DNA of 64,000 bases from NCBI GenBank assembly GCA_946122785.1, contig CAMGYJ010000010.1, positions 27,693,608 through 27,757,607 of the forward strand, given 5' to 3'. The translations under genes were made by a program, and so were the position numbers. Below, in pieces: positions 31,640-42,746 of this stretch. Every line of letters starts with the position of its first letter. Position 1 is the first letter of the stretch. The notes beneath the pieces are model-generated. The model searched no databases. It saw only the letters and a list, made by a program, of their open reading frames with translations, and was not told the DNA's origin. This DNA is from Linum tenue. Taxonomy: Eukaryota; Streptophyta; Magnoliopsida; Malpighiales; Linaceae.

Positions 31640-31977
31640 GGCCTGAGACGGTGGCGGCGTCTGTGAGGAAGGCGGCGCTGCTCTGGTTCGGGGTGTGGGG
31701 GGTGGGGGTGTCGGGAGGAGGTAAGAAGAAGAAGAGATAAGAGGGACTCCTAAGGTTCGTCGATTTAAAAAAAAAAGAGGTGAGGCGGGGCCGCTGGGGA
31801 CTTGGGCGCCAGCGCCCAGAACTGGGTTAAATATTTAGAACACGCGGCCCCGCCTTAGTCTCTGGTGGTCCCGTCCCAAACTTTGCTACAAAACACAATA
31901 TTTGTGTCAATTCTTTTTAATCCGCAATATTTGTGACAAATTGAAAAAAATTACAATATTTGTGTCTTTGTCCCGCA
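31640..31977. repeat. Terminal region of the PMD-MULE, with GC palindromes
   Basis: It contains a 12-bp inverted repeat AGGCGGGGCCGC / GCGGCCCCGCCT (31783-31794 and 31844-31855) around an inner palindrome GGGCGCCAGCGCCC (31804-31817). Beyond it come repeated ACAATATTTGTG motifs up to 31977, probably the TIR. No ORF here is credible. The other end of this MULE is in or beyond the gap. Confidence 0.5.
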
Positions 31978-32254
31978 AGATGCTAGGAGAACCAATACAA
32001 CGAAAAGGGGGTATTTCAAGGATACCCCAAAAGCTTGTAAAACCTCAACTAACCACTACAGCAGAAAAACAACTACTGCTACTTAACAAAAATTACATCA
32101 CGAAATCCCAACACACTCCATATCCTCCAGTATGCACCTTGCTGCTCCAATGATCAAAAGATCCCGCTTGATTAGCCCCTGCAAATCAGCTGTGGTGAGA
32201 AAGCCCACCATGTTTCTGCCTACATCGTTCCTTCCAGATGGAAGCCACCAGGAA

Positions 32255-32545
32255 TCACCAAATCAACCCTGCAACAACACCATTTTCTTCCTGCAGAAAG
32301 CACAAGCAACTTCCACAGTAGCAGGCCATGATGCACGATAAAAGTTGAGAGAGCATACACCTGCACCACTTCTCTTGAGTACGAGCACTGAAAAAATAGG
32401 TGCTCTCGAGTTTCCTGTCCTGTCTACACAAAACACAAACATCATCCACAACTTTTCCCCATTTCACTAGTTTGTCAAAGGTGACAATGCCATCAGCATA
32501 TCGTCCTACAAGAAAATTATTTCTAGGACAGAACCACGCCCCCAT
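32255..32545 (-). pseudogene. LINE2 zinc-binding region (zf-RVT)
   Basis: A 96-codon stretch includes KLVKWGKVVDDVCVLC, the typical post-RT zf-RVT motif of plant LINEs. It ends near the D insertion at 32550 and is continued on the far side at 59357. Confidence 0.72.
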
Positions 32546-32554
32546 ACTAGTTTA

Positions 32555-33912
32555 TGTTGAGTCAAGCATATCAATGGCCTCAATCAAAGAAGGAAAATGC
32601 TGCAATCTTGTAAGTAAAGGAAAGAAAATCAAAGACAGCATAAAGGAGGAGAGATTCTGCAATCAGCAAGAACAATAAAGGAAATAACATCTCAATGGCT
32701 AGATATGCTCAAAGATGCTGATTTGCCACCTAGAAATCAACACAAAGAAGGAAGGTTCTAACGGCTGAAAAATTAGAGAAGAAATCAGATCAAGAAGATT
32801 GGATCCAACAGTGCACAATGAGGCTCAAATGACCAACTCACTACAAATCAAATTAGAGGATTGAGTTCTAAATCAAATCATCACAAATAGGGAAGAAATT
32901 TGAATGACTAACGGTCATATTCCTCCCTATAAAAGGCGACCTGAAGAACCACCAATGGCAACCTTTCAAGTGATCAAATAGCTAGCTAAGACAAAAGGGG
33001 ATTTTGTGAGAATAGCTAGATTGATAGGAAAGAGGATTTCTCAAAGGGTTTGGGGAGAATTGCTTTGAGAGTTAGTGTTGGGGAAACACTGGTTACAAGT
33101 TGCTGGGGAAGCAATTCGGGTCTGAAAAGAGAGTGTTTGATCAATCGGGTTGAGATTGATCAAAGGGTTCTTGGGTAGATAGCTTGTAACGACGAACTTC
33201 AACGCAAAATCATAGTGAATCGTCGGAGATCACATAATCGTGATTCTCCGACCGTGGAGTAGTCAGTATTGGCATTCTTTTCTCCCAATACTGGAAACCA
33301 CGTAAAAATTGTCGTGTGTCTTCTCATTCTGTTTTTCGGATTCTGCTGTGTATGTCCTTCTGTGTGTGTTCTGTGTTGTGCAAGGAAATTCATTTAGGAG
33401 CAGATAGGGAAGAAGTACTGTGAGGACCAGCTTGGGGAACTTGTTTGGAGCCGGGCTTGATTTGAGCTTCACTGCAACTGCCTGGGTTTTTCACAGCATA
33501 GTTCTTGCTGTTCTTCCCTGTTCTTCACTCGAACAGAAGCAGAGTTTGTGTTTGATCTAAGTTCCAAGCGGGAAGGAGAACTTGATTTGAATTAAAACTC
33601 AGTCGTTTTGCTTTCCTCAATTAGAAGCTGGGTCGGGACGAGAATAGAGTGGGCTGTACTTCTGGGATGGTTATTTCGCCCGAGTAATCTCAGTGTTAGG
33701 GAATAGAAGCCCAGTAGCGTGAAACTAGGTTAAGATAAGTGGGCCTTACATTTATAGGCTTTGTTGGGATTAAATTTTAATCTGACTATCTTAGTGTGTC
33801 ATTATTGCCTAGGCCTAAGGTGGAAGGGTCTTAGATAGTTAGAATTAAAATTTGCCTTGAGATTGATTTGTGCTAATCATTTATATTGAGTTTGATTTGT
33901 AGCAAAGACAGG
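32555..33912 (+). repeat. 5' LTR of copia element D (first part)
   Basis: It starts TGTTGAGTCAAG right after the target repeat GTTTA (32550-32554). It matches the 3' LTR at 57959-59351 with scattered substitutions and small indels. The TATA box CTATAAAAGG is at 32927-32936. It breaks at 33912 where element E is inserted; the remaining 30 bp are at 39351-39380. Confidence 0.9.
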
Positions 33913-35387
33913 TGACACGTTAAAACACAACACCTAACAATGGCCAAGTGTAACCAATGAAAGGGACTGCAGTATAGTGGCACAAGTAATAAATATCGAA
34001 TCCACGGGTCTCTAGAGTTACTATTACTCAGCTTCAGTTCATTATCTAGCAAACTAGATTAAGGATTGATTTACTAAACTACTCTACTAACTACTCTACT
34101 AATTACAAGTTGGGAACTCACTTAGGTATGATTCCCCCTAGCTCCTCAATTAGGTCCAAGTTGCAATTACCTTTGGTTGATCTACTGTTGATTAAACTGC
34201 GGAAGATCCTAAATTAGCTTGGAATCTCTTAAGCTGACCAAGCCCTCTCAGACAGAATACCCGGCAGGTGACTAGCCTTCACCGGGATAGACTGCTAAGG
34301 CGATTCACACAGATCTCCACTACTGGAATGAATTCCAGTACAAAGCAGTAAATTGATTGACTCTCGCACAACCAATTCACCACTATCAATCAAGGAAGCT
34401 CTCTTAACCTAATCAGATTCTATCTATCATAGGTTAAAGCAGAAATCAAGAGAATTTGATCAAGATTCAATTGACTCAATAAATCATGCCTCAATCGATT
34501 ATAATCAAACAATAAAGCATCCAAAACTTCATACAAGAAAGATCCTAACTCATGGAACTAGGGTTCCTCAAAACCTAAGTGAGGGAAGTTACTCCATAGA
34601 GAAGAGAGAGACTGCAGAAATCTGATCTAGATCTTCAATCTCCATCTCCAAGCTTGATTCCCGAGCTCCAATGGCGAAGAAATCCTCCAAAATAGCTCCA
34701 AGAATGTTTCCAAGTCGCTCTCTCTCTCTAGGGTTCGTCCCTTGGGTGTTTGGGATCCAAAACCCAGCTCTCCTCCCTTTTGGCTCGGATTAGGCTTAAA
34801 AACAGGCTTCCCCGAGTTGCACGGCCAGGTGCACGGCCGTGCACAACACCATTCTGGCCGTGCACCCTCAAAACGCACCGTTTCACTTAATCGATCTCAG
34901 CCATCTTGCACGGCCAGGTGCACGGCCGTGCAAGGCTGGATTTTGCCCGTGCAAGGCCTCGGCAGAGAGCGCACGGCCAGAATTATATGTTGCACGGCCG
35001 TGCGCCTCCCTGGTCTGCCCGTGCAGCTTGCTCAGCCTCTGTTTAATGCTTCGTTTCTCCCTCGTCCGGACTCCGAATCAGTCGCCGTTTGATCCCAGAC
35101 GCTCGTAGTCTCGTCCTCTTTCGTTTCATAACAAGCTTGCATGATTCTCTGTCCATAAAGTGAGGTAGAAATCAATTCTTCTTCAGGTCATGCCCGAGTT
35201 TCTGCTCCCGAATCGCCAATTGATCTCTGATTGACTTGAAACTTGCGCCTATGCTTCACTTTATGTGCTAGGACCTGAAATGTGACAAAGGAACACAACC
35301 TAGCATAAAATAGGCCAAAGACACGGTAATTCAAGCTCAAACAATCAAGAAACAAAGGGGAAAACATGTGCAAATACCGAGTCATCA
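33913..35387 (-). repeat. 3' LTR of element E
   Basis: A 1475-bp LTR next to the purine tract at 35388. It contains GTGCACGGCCGTGCAC palindromes at 34829-34844, 34919-34932 and 34991-35003. It matches 37884-39345 closely. The palindrome at 34919 is longer here than in the 5' LTR, where about 8-10 bp are missing. Confidence 0.9.
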
Positions 35388-35428
35388 AATCCCCCCACAC
35401 TTAACTGTTTGCTTGTCCCCAAGCAAAC
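35388..35428 (-). promoter_or_regulatory. Polypurine tract and hairpin of element E
   Basis: Minus-strand AAGTGTGGGGGGATT adjoins the LTR. The perfect 9-bp stem-loop with arms GTTTGCTTG and CAAGCAAAC lies at 35407-35428, as in A and B. Confidence 0.78.
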
Positions 35429-36615
35429 CTAACTCAAACCAATGCAACTCTCCAGACCTCTATAGCAACAAACAACCTCGATCGTAGGTAGCGGACTTCC
35501 TAGATCATTTAGCAGCTTACGAGGTCAACCGACGCACAAGTCATCTCATAGCCTCTTCGGCGAGAACGCTAGTCTCGAGTCGGCATCATGGCAAATAGTG
35601 AACAGAGGACAAATGAATCGTGGATGAAGAGACTCTCAAAAACAAAAGATCATGGACTCACATTTTTCAAGGTGCTCGATTTTCTTTTTGGAGATGGTTG
35701 GAACCCCCTTTTCTTTCTTCTTTTTGCTTGTTTTTCTGTTTTTCTCTTTTTTTTTCAAGGGTTCCAACCTGTTTTTGTAGAAAACGGGGGCTCCCACCTA
35801 GCAAAGGTTTTGCGGGAGCCCGGCTCTTACCGGCCATGCCAGGAGCAGTTGTCTCGAGCCTCGTCGGGGGGAAAGACATGTAAGGGGGCTGGAGGTAGTA
35901 GGTGGAAATTGGGAACGGATTCCCGTCTCCCCTTACACACTTTCGCCCTATTCGCACGGGAGACGTCATTTTAAAGCGCATTTTCGAGCACCTGTTATTT
36001 CAAAACATGATACAAGAGTCCATGACAAGCAGAGAGTCCACAACACCACACAATTCAAGGGTCCTAAGATCACTAATTCACTCAATCAACCAACACACTA
36101 TGAAGAAGAAATGAGACTTCTTAAATGCATCAACATCCTCCATAGTGCTACACTACCTCCCTAGGTTGCAAACCACTACAGAGACTGTCAATTCAAAGCA
36201 TACTGAGCAGGTAATTGCAAGGAACACGTACTTGGAGCCCTCAAATTTAAAAATTTGGACAGTGGACTAGGCTCCAAGCACACAAACAGCCAAACATTCA
36301 CCCGCATACATAATCGAACACCCCCCCACACTTAAGCACGACATTGTCCTCAATGGAGGAAAGATAAGGAGGGTAGAACGAAGTTACCAGATCAAGGGTG
36401 AATGATGATGGACGGGGCAGGCGGTGCATTCCAGGAAGAGAGAGTAATCAGAACACAAACACCACACAAAATCTCACAAAGGTTGAGCTATTGACTCTAA
36501 AACCAAATAACAAAACTGACTCAACCGAGGAGAAATAGAGAAAGAAATGCAAACCGACTGGTTGGGTTGCCTCCCAACAAGCGCTTCTTTCACGTCGTGA
36601 GCCGGACGATGGCTC
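35429..36615 (-). other. 3' non-coding region of element E
   Basis: About 1.2 kb, no ORF. It is similar to B at 41567-42400, including a stem-loop GGTTGGAACCC / GGGTTCCAACC (35696-35706 and 35759-35769) around a pyrimidine-rich loop. A second purine-tract-like motif is near 36326-36340. At 36560-36590 it contains the TTGCCTCCCAACAAGCGCTT junction motif found after the integrase end in B and the tail in A. Confidence 0.6.
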
Positions 36616-37743
36616 CTAAGTTTCGGTCCATGCTAGAACCTCCTTGAAGTTGAGGTTCTCATCTATGAGGTGGAGTCTCAAGTCACAAGCAGGTGGTGTG
36701 GCAGGTGATGAAGGCTCATGTACTTGATGCAGATGAAGTCTCCACCCTCGAGACCTCTTCTTCTCTTCTCTCGTCTCATTGCCCCAAACCAGATAAGACA
36801 GCATCGATTGACCACCATCGCGTCCACCAAGAGGGACCGATGTCGAAGTGGCCTTGGTCTGGCAAAGAGACACTGCAAATGGGTCCTTGCTAAGTAGTTC
36901 CTCGACGTTTGGTGGAGATATCACATGCAACTCATGGCCGGTGCAGGCCTCTTCCACCTCAACTTCGTCCTCAGCCTGGACGCCAATTGCTTCGTCAACC
37001 TCCCTTCCTTGTTCATATGGTATCACCCCTGGGAAATGATCAAGAACTCCTCCTGCTTCACTTTCGTCATCCTCCACAACTTCTTTCTGAACCCTTTCTT
37101 GCTCTTCGTCTTCTAGCACGGATTGGAGAGCAAGTTGCCAAGCAATTTCTTTCATGAGATTTTCTTGCATCTCCTCACTCATGCCCGCCTCTTCAAAGCT
37201 CAGTTTGGGATGTGGGAAGGTGTGGTCGGCTACGATAGGACATTCTTGATCATGATCTTCACGGGAGCTCTCCGTGATAACTTCTGTTTGCTCCACAATG
37301 TCCTTGTAGCCTTCGTCTTCCTCCTCCTCTTCTAGTATGATAGCAGAAGGGTGATCTTGAGCAGGTTGTGCATAAGCTTTCTCAAGATCCTCGAGGCTCT
37401 TCTTTATGCTCAGGAGGGTCTCCTCTGTTTCACGGTAGGAGAACCCAGTTTGGGCATTGTCTGGGATATCCATCTTTGGAAAGGATGTCTCAGGTACTCG
37501 AGCAATCTGGTCCACGAGAAGCCTCAAGTGATAGTTTGGATCTGGCTGATGGAGGAATTCTTCTTGATAAGGAGATTGTTCTTGAAATACCCAGGGGTCT
37601 GATTGTTCTTCGTAGGATGGGGGTTGGTACTGAAACCCGAATCCATAGTCTTCTCCTCCTTGATTGCTCCAGGGGGTCTCGGGGTAATACCACTCGGATG
37701 GTGGTGGATACCCCCAATGGTTGGAGAAGCCATGAGGATCCAT
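36616..37743 (-). CDS. Acidic ORF of element E, function unknown
   Basis: A 375-codon uninterrupted frame from an ATG at 37743, about 120 bp from the PBS, which is the gag position. A pyrimidine-rich GTGCAG that looks like a splice acceptor lies 9 bp upstream. The N-terminus is rich in Tyr, Pro, Gln and Trp (about residues 1-75). The middle is strongly acidic with long Glu runs. There is no zinc knuckle and no protease motif. It could be a highly diverged Gag or a novel accessory protein. Its intact frame in an otherwise gene-poor element suggests recent selection or young age. Confidence 0.7.
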   Translation of the reverse strand: MDPHGFSNHWGYPPPSEWYYPETPWSNQGGEDYGFGFQYQPPSYEEQSDPWVFQEQSPYQEEFLHQPDPNYHLRLLVDQIARVPETSFPKMDIPDNAQTGFSYRETEETLLSIKKSLEDLEKAYAQPAQDHPSAIILEEEEEDEGYKDIVEQTEVITESSREDHDQECPIVADHTFPHPKLSFEEAGMSEEMQENLMKEIAWQLALQSVLEDEEQERVQKEVVEDDESEAGGVLDHFPGVIPYEQGREVDEAIGVQAEDEVEVEEACTGHELHVISPPNVEELLSKDPFAVSLCQTKATSTSVPLGGRDGGQSMLSYLVWGNETREEKKRSRGWRLHLHQVHEPSSPATPPACDLRLHLIDENLNFKEVLAWTET

Positions 37744-37860
37744 GATTCAGATCTGCACCAACAAAAACAAAAAACACCCAAGTGAAAAGCAAGGGTGGAA
37801 AAGAAAAGAAAAAAAAAGCTAAAGTAACAAACTTCTGCCTTTCCTAATAATCTAGAAAGT

Positions 37861-37877
37861 CCCCGGCAACGGCGCCA
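37861..37877 (-). promoter_or_regulatory. Primer binding site (tRNA-Asp type) of element E
   Basis: TGGCGCCGTTGCCGGGG on the minus strand, 6 bp from the LTR edge at 37884. Identical to that of A. Confidence 0.88.
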
Positions 37878-37883
37878 AAAACT

Positions 37884-39345
37884 TGACACGCTAAACACAA
37901 CACCTAACAATGGCCAAGTGTAACCAATGAAAGGGACTGCAGTATAGTGGCACAAGTAATAAATATCGAATCCACGGGTCTCTAGAGTTACTATTACTCA
38001 GCTTCAGTTCATTATCTAGCAAACTAGATTAAGGATTGATTTACTAAACTACTCTACTAACTACTCTACTAATTACAAGTTGGGAACTCACTTAGGTATG
38101 ATTCCCCCTAGCTCCTCAATTAGGTCCAAGTTGCAATTACCTTTGGTTGATCTACTGTTGATTAAACTGCGGAAGATCCTAAATTAGCTTGGAATCTCTT
38201 AAGCTGACCAAGCCCTCTCAGACAGAATACCCGGCAGGCGACTAGCCTTCACCGGGATAGACTGCTAAGGCGATTCACACAGATCTCCACTACTGGAATG
38301 AATTCCAGTACAAAGCAGTGAATTGATTGACTCTCGCACAACCAATTCACACTATCAATCAAGGAAGCTCTCTTAACCTAATCAGATTCTATCTATCATA
38401 GGTTAAGCAGAAATCAAGAGAATTTGATCAAGATCAATTGACTCAATAAATCATGCCTCAATCGATTATAATCAAACATAAAGCATCCAAAACTTCATAC
38501 AAGAAAGATCCTAACTCATGGAACTAGGGTTCCTCAAAACCTAAGTGAAGGGAAGTTACTCCATAGAGAAGAGAGAGACTGCAGAAATCTGATCTAGATC
38601 TTCAATCTCCATCTCCAAGCTTGATTCCGAGCTCCAATGGCGAAGAAATCCTCCAAAATAGCTCCAAGAATGTTTCCAAGTCGCTCTCTCTCTCTAGGGT
38701 TCGTCCCTTGGGTGTTTGGGATCCAAAACCCAGCTCTCCTCCCTTTTGGCTCGGATTAGGCTTAAAAACAGGCTTCCCCGAGTTGCACGGCCAGGTGCAC
38801 GGCCGTGCACAACACCATTCTGGCCGTGCACCCTCAAAACGCACCGTTTCACTTAATCGATCTCAGCCATCTTGCACGGCCGTCCGTGCAAGGCTGGATT
38901 TTGCCCGTGCAAGGCCTCGGCAGAGAGCGCACGGCCAGAATTATATGTTGCACGGCCGTGCGCCTCCCTGGTCTGCCCGTGCAGCTTGCTCAGCCTCTGT
39001 TTAATGCTTCGTTTCTCCCTCGTCCGGACTCCGAATCAGTCGCCGTTTGATCCCAGACGCTCGTAGTCTCGTCCTCTTTCGTTTCATAACAAGCTTGCAT
39101 GATTCTCTGTCCATAAAGTGAGGTAGAAATCAATTCTTCTTCAGGTCATGCCCGAGTTTCTGCTCCCGAATCGCCAATTGATCTCTGATTGACTTGAAAC
39201 TTGCGCCTATGCTTCACTTTATGTGCTAGGACCTGAAATGTGACAAAGGAACACAACCTAGCATAAAATAGGCCAAAGACACGGTAATTCAAGCTCAAAC
39301 AATCAAGAAACAAAGGGGAAAACATGTGCAAATACCGAGTCATCA
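37884..39345 (-). repeat. 5' LTR of element E
   Basis: A 1462-bp LTR between the PBS and the ACAGG target repeat. The palindrome GTGCACGGCCGTGCAC is at 38795-38810. Compared with the 3' LTR it has several one-base deletions and a shortened second palindrome (near 38873-38890). Confidence 0.9.
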
Positions 39346-39350
39346 ACAGG

Positions 39351-39380
39351 TATAAAGTCTCGCGCTCGACGCAACCAACA
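39351..39380 (+). repeat. Last 30 bp of D's 5' LTR
   Basis: TATAAAGTCTCGCGCTCGAC and the terminal CAACCAACA match the end of the 3' LTR at 59322-59351. They are separated from the rest of the LTR by element E. Confidence 0.9.
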
Positions 39381-39382
39381 CG

Positions 39383-39394
39383 TGGTATCAGAGC
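39383..39394 (+). promoter_or_regulatory. Primer binding site of element D
   Basis: TGGTATCAGAGC, initiator-tRNA-Met type, two bases after the LTR end at 39380. Confidence 0.9.
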
Positions 39395-39440
39395 CTGGTC
39401 ACCGTAGAACAAGGTTCAACGACCTCCGGTGCTAATCAAA

Positions 39441-40189
39441 ATGGCGTCGGGTTCCAAGAATAATGCTCCACTCTATTTGGCTGACGGATTCTCTCAAAAT
39501 CGGCCTCCCAGATTTGAAGCTGTCAATTATGGGTATTGGAAAAATCGCATGGAATTATTTGTTGGATCAACAGATCCAAAACTCTGGGCTAGAGTTATCA
39601 AGGGTCCGTATGAACTCAAGGAGGATCAAGAAAAATGGACAGACGAGGACTTTGAGAAATTTCAGCAAAACTGCAAGGCAACTAATCTCATGTATTGTGC
39701 ACTCGGTCCAGAAGAATATCACAAAGTTGCCGGTTGCAAGACTGCTAAGGAAATTTGGGATAAACTCCAGGTCACTTATGAAGGTACCTCTCAAGTCAAA
39801 ACATCTCGAATTAATTCCTTAAAACATCAATTCGAGTTGTTCAAAATGGAAGAAGGAGAAACGATCCGGCAAATGTACGAGCGTTTCACAAACATTGTGA
39901 ACAGTCTGGAGAATCTTGGGAAATCATATGAAAGTGGAGATCTTGTTAGAAAAATCTTATGGAGTCTCCCAGAGCAATGGACTCCAAAGGTAACTGCAAT
40001 AGAGGAAGCTAAAGACCTAGAGAAGTTAGCTATAGATGAACTCATCGGGTCATTAGAAACTCATGAAGACAAGCTCAACAAGGGAAATAACGATAAAGGG
40101 GAAAAGGGGATAGCCTTCAAGGCTACCACATACAATGAAGACACAGAAGATCTCGATGATATGGAGGATGAAGAATTGGCTCTACTAAG
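39441..40189 (+). pseudogene. Gag of element D, first part (interrupted by B)
   Basis: The first ATG is at 39441. Codons 1-250 form a Copia Gag domain with YWKNRMELF, a KEIWDKLQVTYEGTSQVK stretch and the Sirevirus-like GIAFKATTYNED. The frame is cut at the target site CTAAG (40185-40189) by Gypsy element B and resumes in the same frame at 52449. The protein would form the particle shell. Confidence 0.9.
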
Positions 40190-41525
40190 TGACTCACTCC
40201 TACTGTCACTCTAGAAAATGGCCAAGTGTAACCACTTCCTAAAGCGTAGTATAGCGGGTTTGGGTTTTATTATCAACCCGGGTCCTAGATGTGATGACTA
40301 CTCGGTGAATTCTTGTTATTTAGCGGTGAACTTTTAGTGCAACTGAAGCAAACAAAACACAAAGCAAGTAAACGGTTTGTTGTCAAGTCAAGAGAGGTCA
40401 CCCGGATATGGTTCCCCCTAGACTGCAGTTAAGTCGGATTGCAATTTACCAAGTTCATTTTTCATGAAAGTTATACTGCGGAAGGTTCTCAATTAGCCTG
40501 AAGTCTCGACTAAAGGTCTCCAGACCCTCTCAATCTGAGTCTCTAGCGGGCGACTAACCTCCACCGGAGTAAACAGATTGAGGCCCTAATGAACCAAACC
40601 TCCACTACCGAATTGACTTCGGTACAGAATAGCGAATTGGCTCCTCGACTAAAGTCACCAATTCGCCACCTTAGATCAAGGATACTCTATCAACCTAGGC
40701 AGATATTCTCATTCTAAGTTAAAGCAGAAACAACAGGAATTTGATCAGGATTCAAGTCATTCAATCATTCAAACCTCAATCGAATATAATCAATTCACAA
40801 ACTCTGCACTTGGGTTCATACAATCAGACCTAGCATACAAATCTAGGGTTCCCCATACCCAGATGAATGGGGAAACTACTCCATAGAGAAAGAAGCAAAA
40901 GCAGATTCAGACGCGGAAATCATACTGTGAAGTTGGATTTCTGCTCCTGGACGTTTAATCGCACTTCTCCAAGCTCAAACCGGGCTCCAATGGTGTTGAA
41001 GATCGATCTATGGCGCTTGGGAACTCTGGTTCGTCGCTTTCTCTCTCTAGGTATCGCTTTCTCTCTCAAAAACTCGGAACCCTTCAATGTTGGCCTTCTT
41101 CTTCCTTATATCAGCTGCCTGGTCGCGATACCCGGTCGAAATACCCGGTCGGGTATCTTGGGTTTCGACCGGGTATTATCGCAGCGCACCGTTTCAGCAA
41201 AGGAGAATCCCCGGTCACTCGCCATAATCCCCGACCGGGGATTTTGCTGTTGTGCCCGGGCCCCTCTCTGCTTCTCGGGCGCCCAAAAGTGATGAATACC
41301 GGTCGGGTATTTGGCCACCTGACCGGTATTTTCCTCCTACTGCCCACTTCGTCCCAACTTCGCTCCTTTCGACCCAGAACTCGTTTCTCCGCCTCGATTC
41401 CAACGCCGGGACCTGAAATATGACATAACACACAACCTAGCGTAAAATCGGCTTAAAACACGAGATTCCACATCACAAACGGCTTCAGAATAGGGGTGAA
41501 AACATGTATAATTATCGGTCTATCA
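40190..41525 (-). repeat. 3' LTR of element B
   Basis: A 1336-bp LTR, TG...CA, bounded by the target repeat CTAAG (40185-40189). It is similar to the A LTR. It has one extra palindrome half-site (ATACCCGGTC at about 41130-41145) compared with the 5' LTR of the same element, and single-base losses in other motif copies (41297, 41331). Confidence 0.92.
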
Positions 41526-41526
41526 A

Positions 41527-41566
41527 ACTCCCCCACACTTAACCGTTTGCTTGTCCCCAAGCAAAC
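41527..41566 (-). promoter_or_regulatory. Polypurine tract and hairpin of element B
   Basis: Minus-strand AAGTGTGGGGGAG next to the 3' LTR, with the conserved stem-loop at 41545-41566. Confidence 0.78.
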
Positions 41567-42746
41567 CTAACTCAAACCAATGCAACTCTCCAGACCTCTA
41601 TAGCAACAAACAACCTCGATCGTAGGTAGCGGACTTCCTAGATCATTTAGCAGCTTACGAGGTCAACCGACGCACAAGTCATCTCATAGCCTCTTCGGCG
41701 AGAACGCTAGTCTCGAATCGGCATCATGGCAAATAGTGAACAGAGGACAAATGAATCGTGGATGAAGAGACTCTCACAAACAAAAGATCATGGACTCACA
41801 TTAATTCAAGGTGCTCGATTCTCGTTTTGAACATAGTTGGAACCCTTTTCTTTCTTCTTTTTGCTTGTTTTTCTGTTTTTCTCTCTTTTTTTCACGGGTT
41901 CCAACCTGTTTCTGCAGAAACGGGGCTCCCACCTAGCAAAGGTTTCGCGGGAGCCCGGCTCTTACCGGCCATGCCAGGAGCGGGTGTCTCGAGCCTCGTG
42001 CGGGGGGATAGGGGGCTGTAGGTAGTAGGTGGAAATTGGGAACGGATTCCCGTCTCCCCTTACACACTTTCGCCCTATTCGCACGGGAGACGTTATTTTA
42101 AAGCACATTTCGAGCACCTGTTACATTCAGAACATGATACAAGAGTCCATGACAGGCAGAGAGTCCACAACACCACACAATTCAAGGGTCCTAAGATCAC
42201 TAATTCACTCAATCAACCAACACAATATGAAGAAGAAATGAGACTTCTTAAATGCATCAACATCCTCCATAGTGCTACACTACCTCCCTAGGTTGCAAAT
42301 CACTACAGAGACTGTCAATTCAAAGCATACTGAGCAGGCAATTGCAAGGAACACGTACTTGGAGCCCTCAAATTTAAAAATTTGGACAGTGGACTAGGCT
42401 CCAAGCACACAAACAGAGCTAATGCAGTCAAAAGATAAACATCCCCCCACACTTAAGATCGACATTGCCCTCAATGGAGAAGAGGGAAGGAAAGGGGAAC
42501 GATGTTACCGGTGTGCACAGACTGCAGGAGACTGGAAATGGACCAGTCGGCATGGGACGGACTGGAGAGAGGACCAGTCGGGAACACAGGCAGAGCTAAA
42601 AGAGACCAAAAAGCTCAAACACATACGTTAGGTCCAACGGTCAGCCCAATAGTACAGCATCCAAAATGAAAAGAAAAAAAAACGAAAACCGACACAAAAC
42701 AGACAGTTTGCATGCTGACACAGAGAAAAACTCTCAAAACATGCCC
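41567..42746 (-). other. 3' non-coding region of element B
   Basis: No credible ORF. It has the stem-loop GTTGGAACCC / GGGTTCCAAC (41836-41845 and 41896-41905) around a pyrimidine tract, and a secondary purine-tract-like motif at 42443-42458. The left part resembles E and the right part resembles A. Confidence 0.6.

Larger units (their letters stand above)
33913..39345 (-). mobile_element. Element E: short non-autonomous Athila-like Gypsy element
   Basis: A 5.4-kb element with LTRs 33913-35387 and 37884-39345 and 5-bp target repeats ACAGG (33908-33912 and 39346-39350) inside D's 5' LTR. It has a tRNA-Asp PBS and a purine tract with the same hairpin as A and B. The start of its LTR (minus sense) resembles that of A and B. 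The only ORF is the acidic one at 36616-37743; there is no RT or integrase. It probably depended on an Athila-type helper. Confidence 0.9.

Noticed and set aside
41115..41340. CRISPR-like array of spaced repeats
   Set aside because: The repeats are palindromic retrotransposon motifs with related spacers, in a plant genome with no cas genes.
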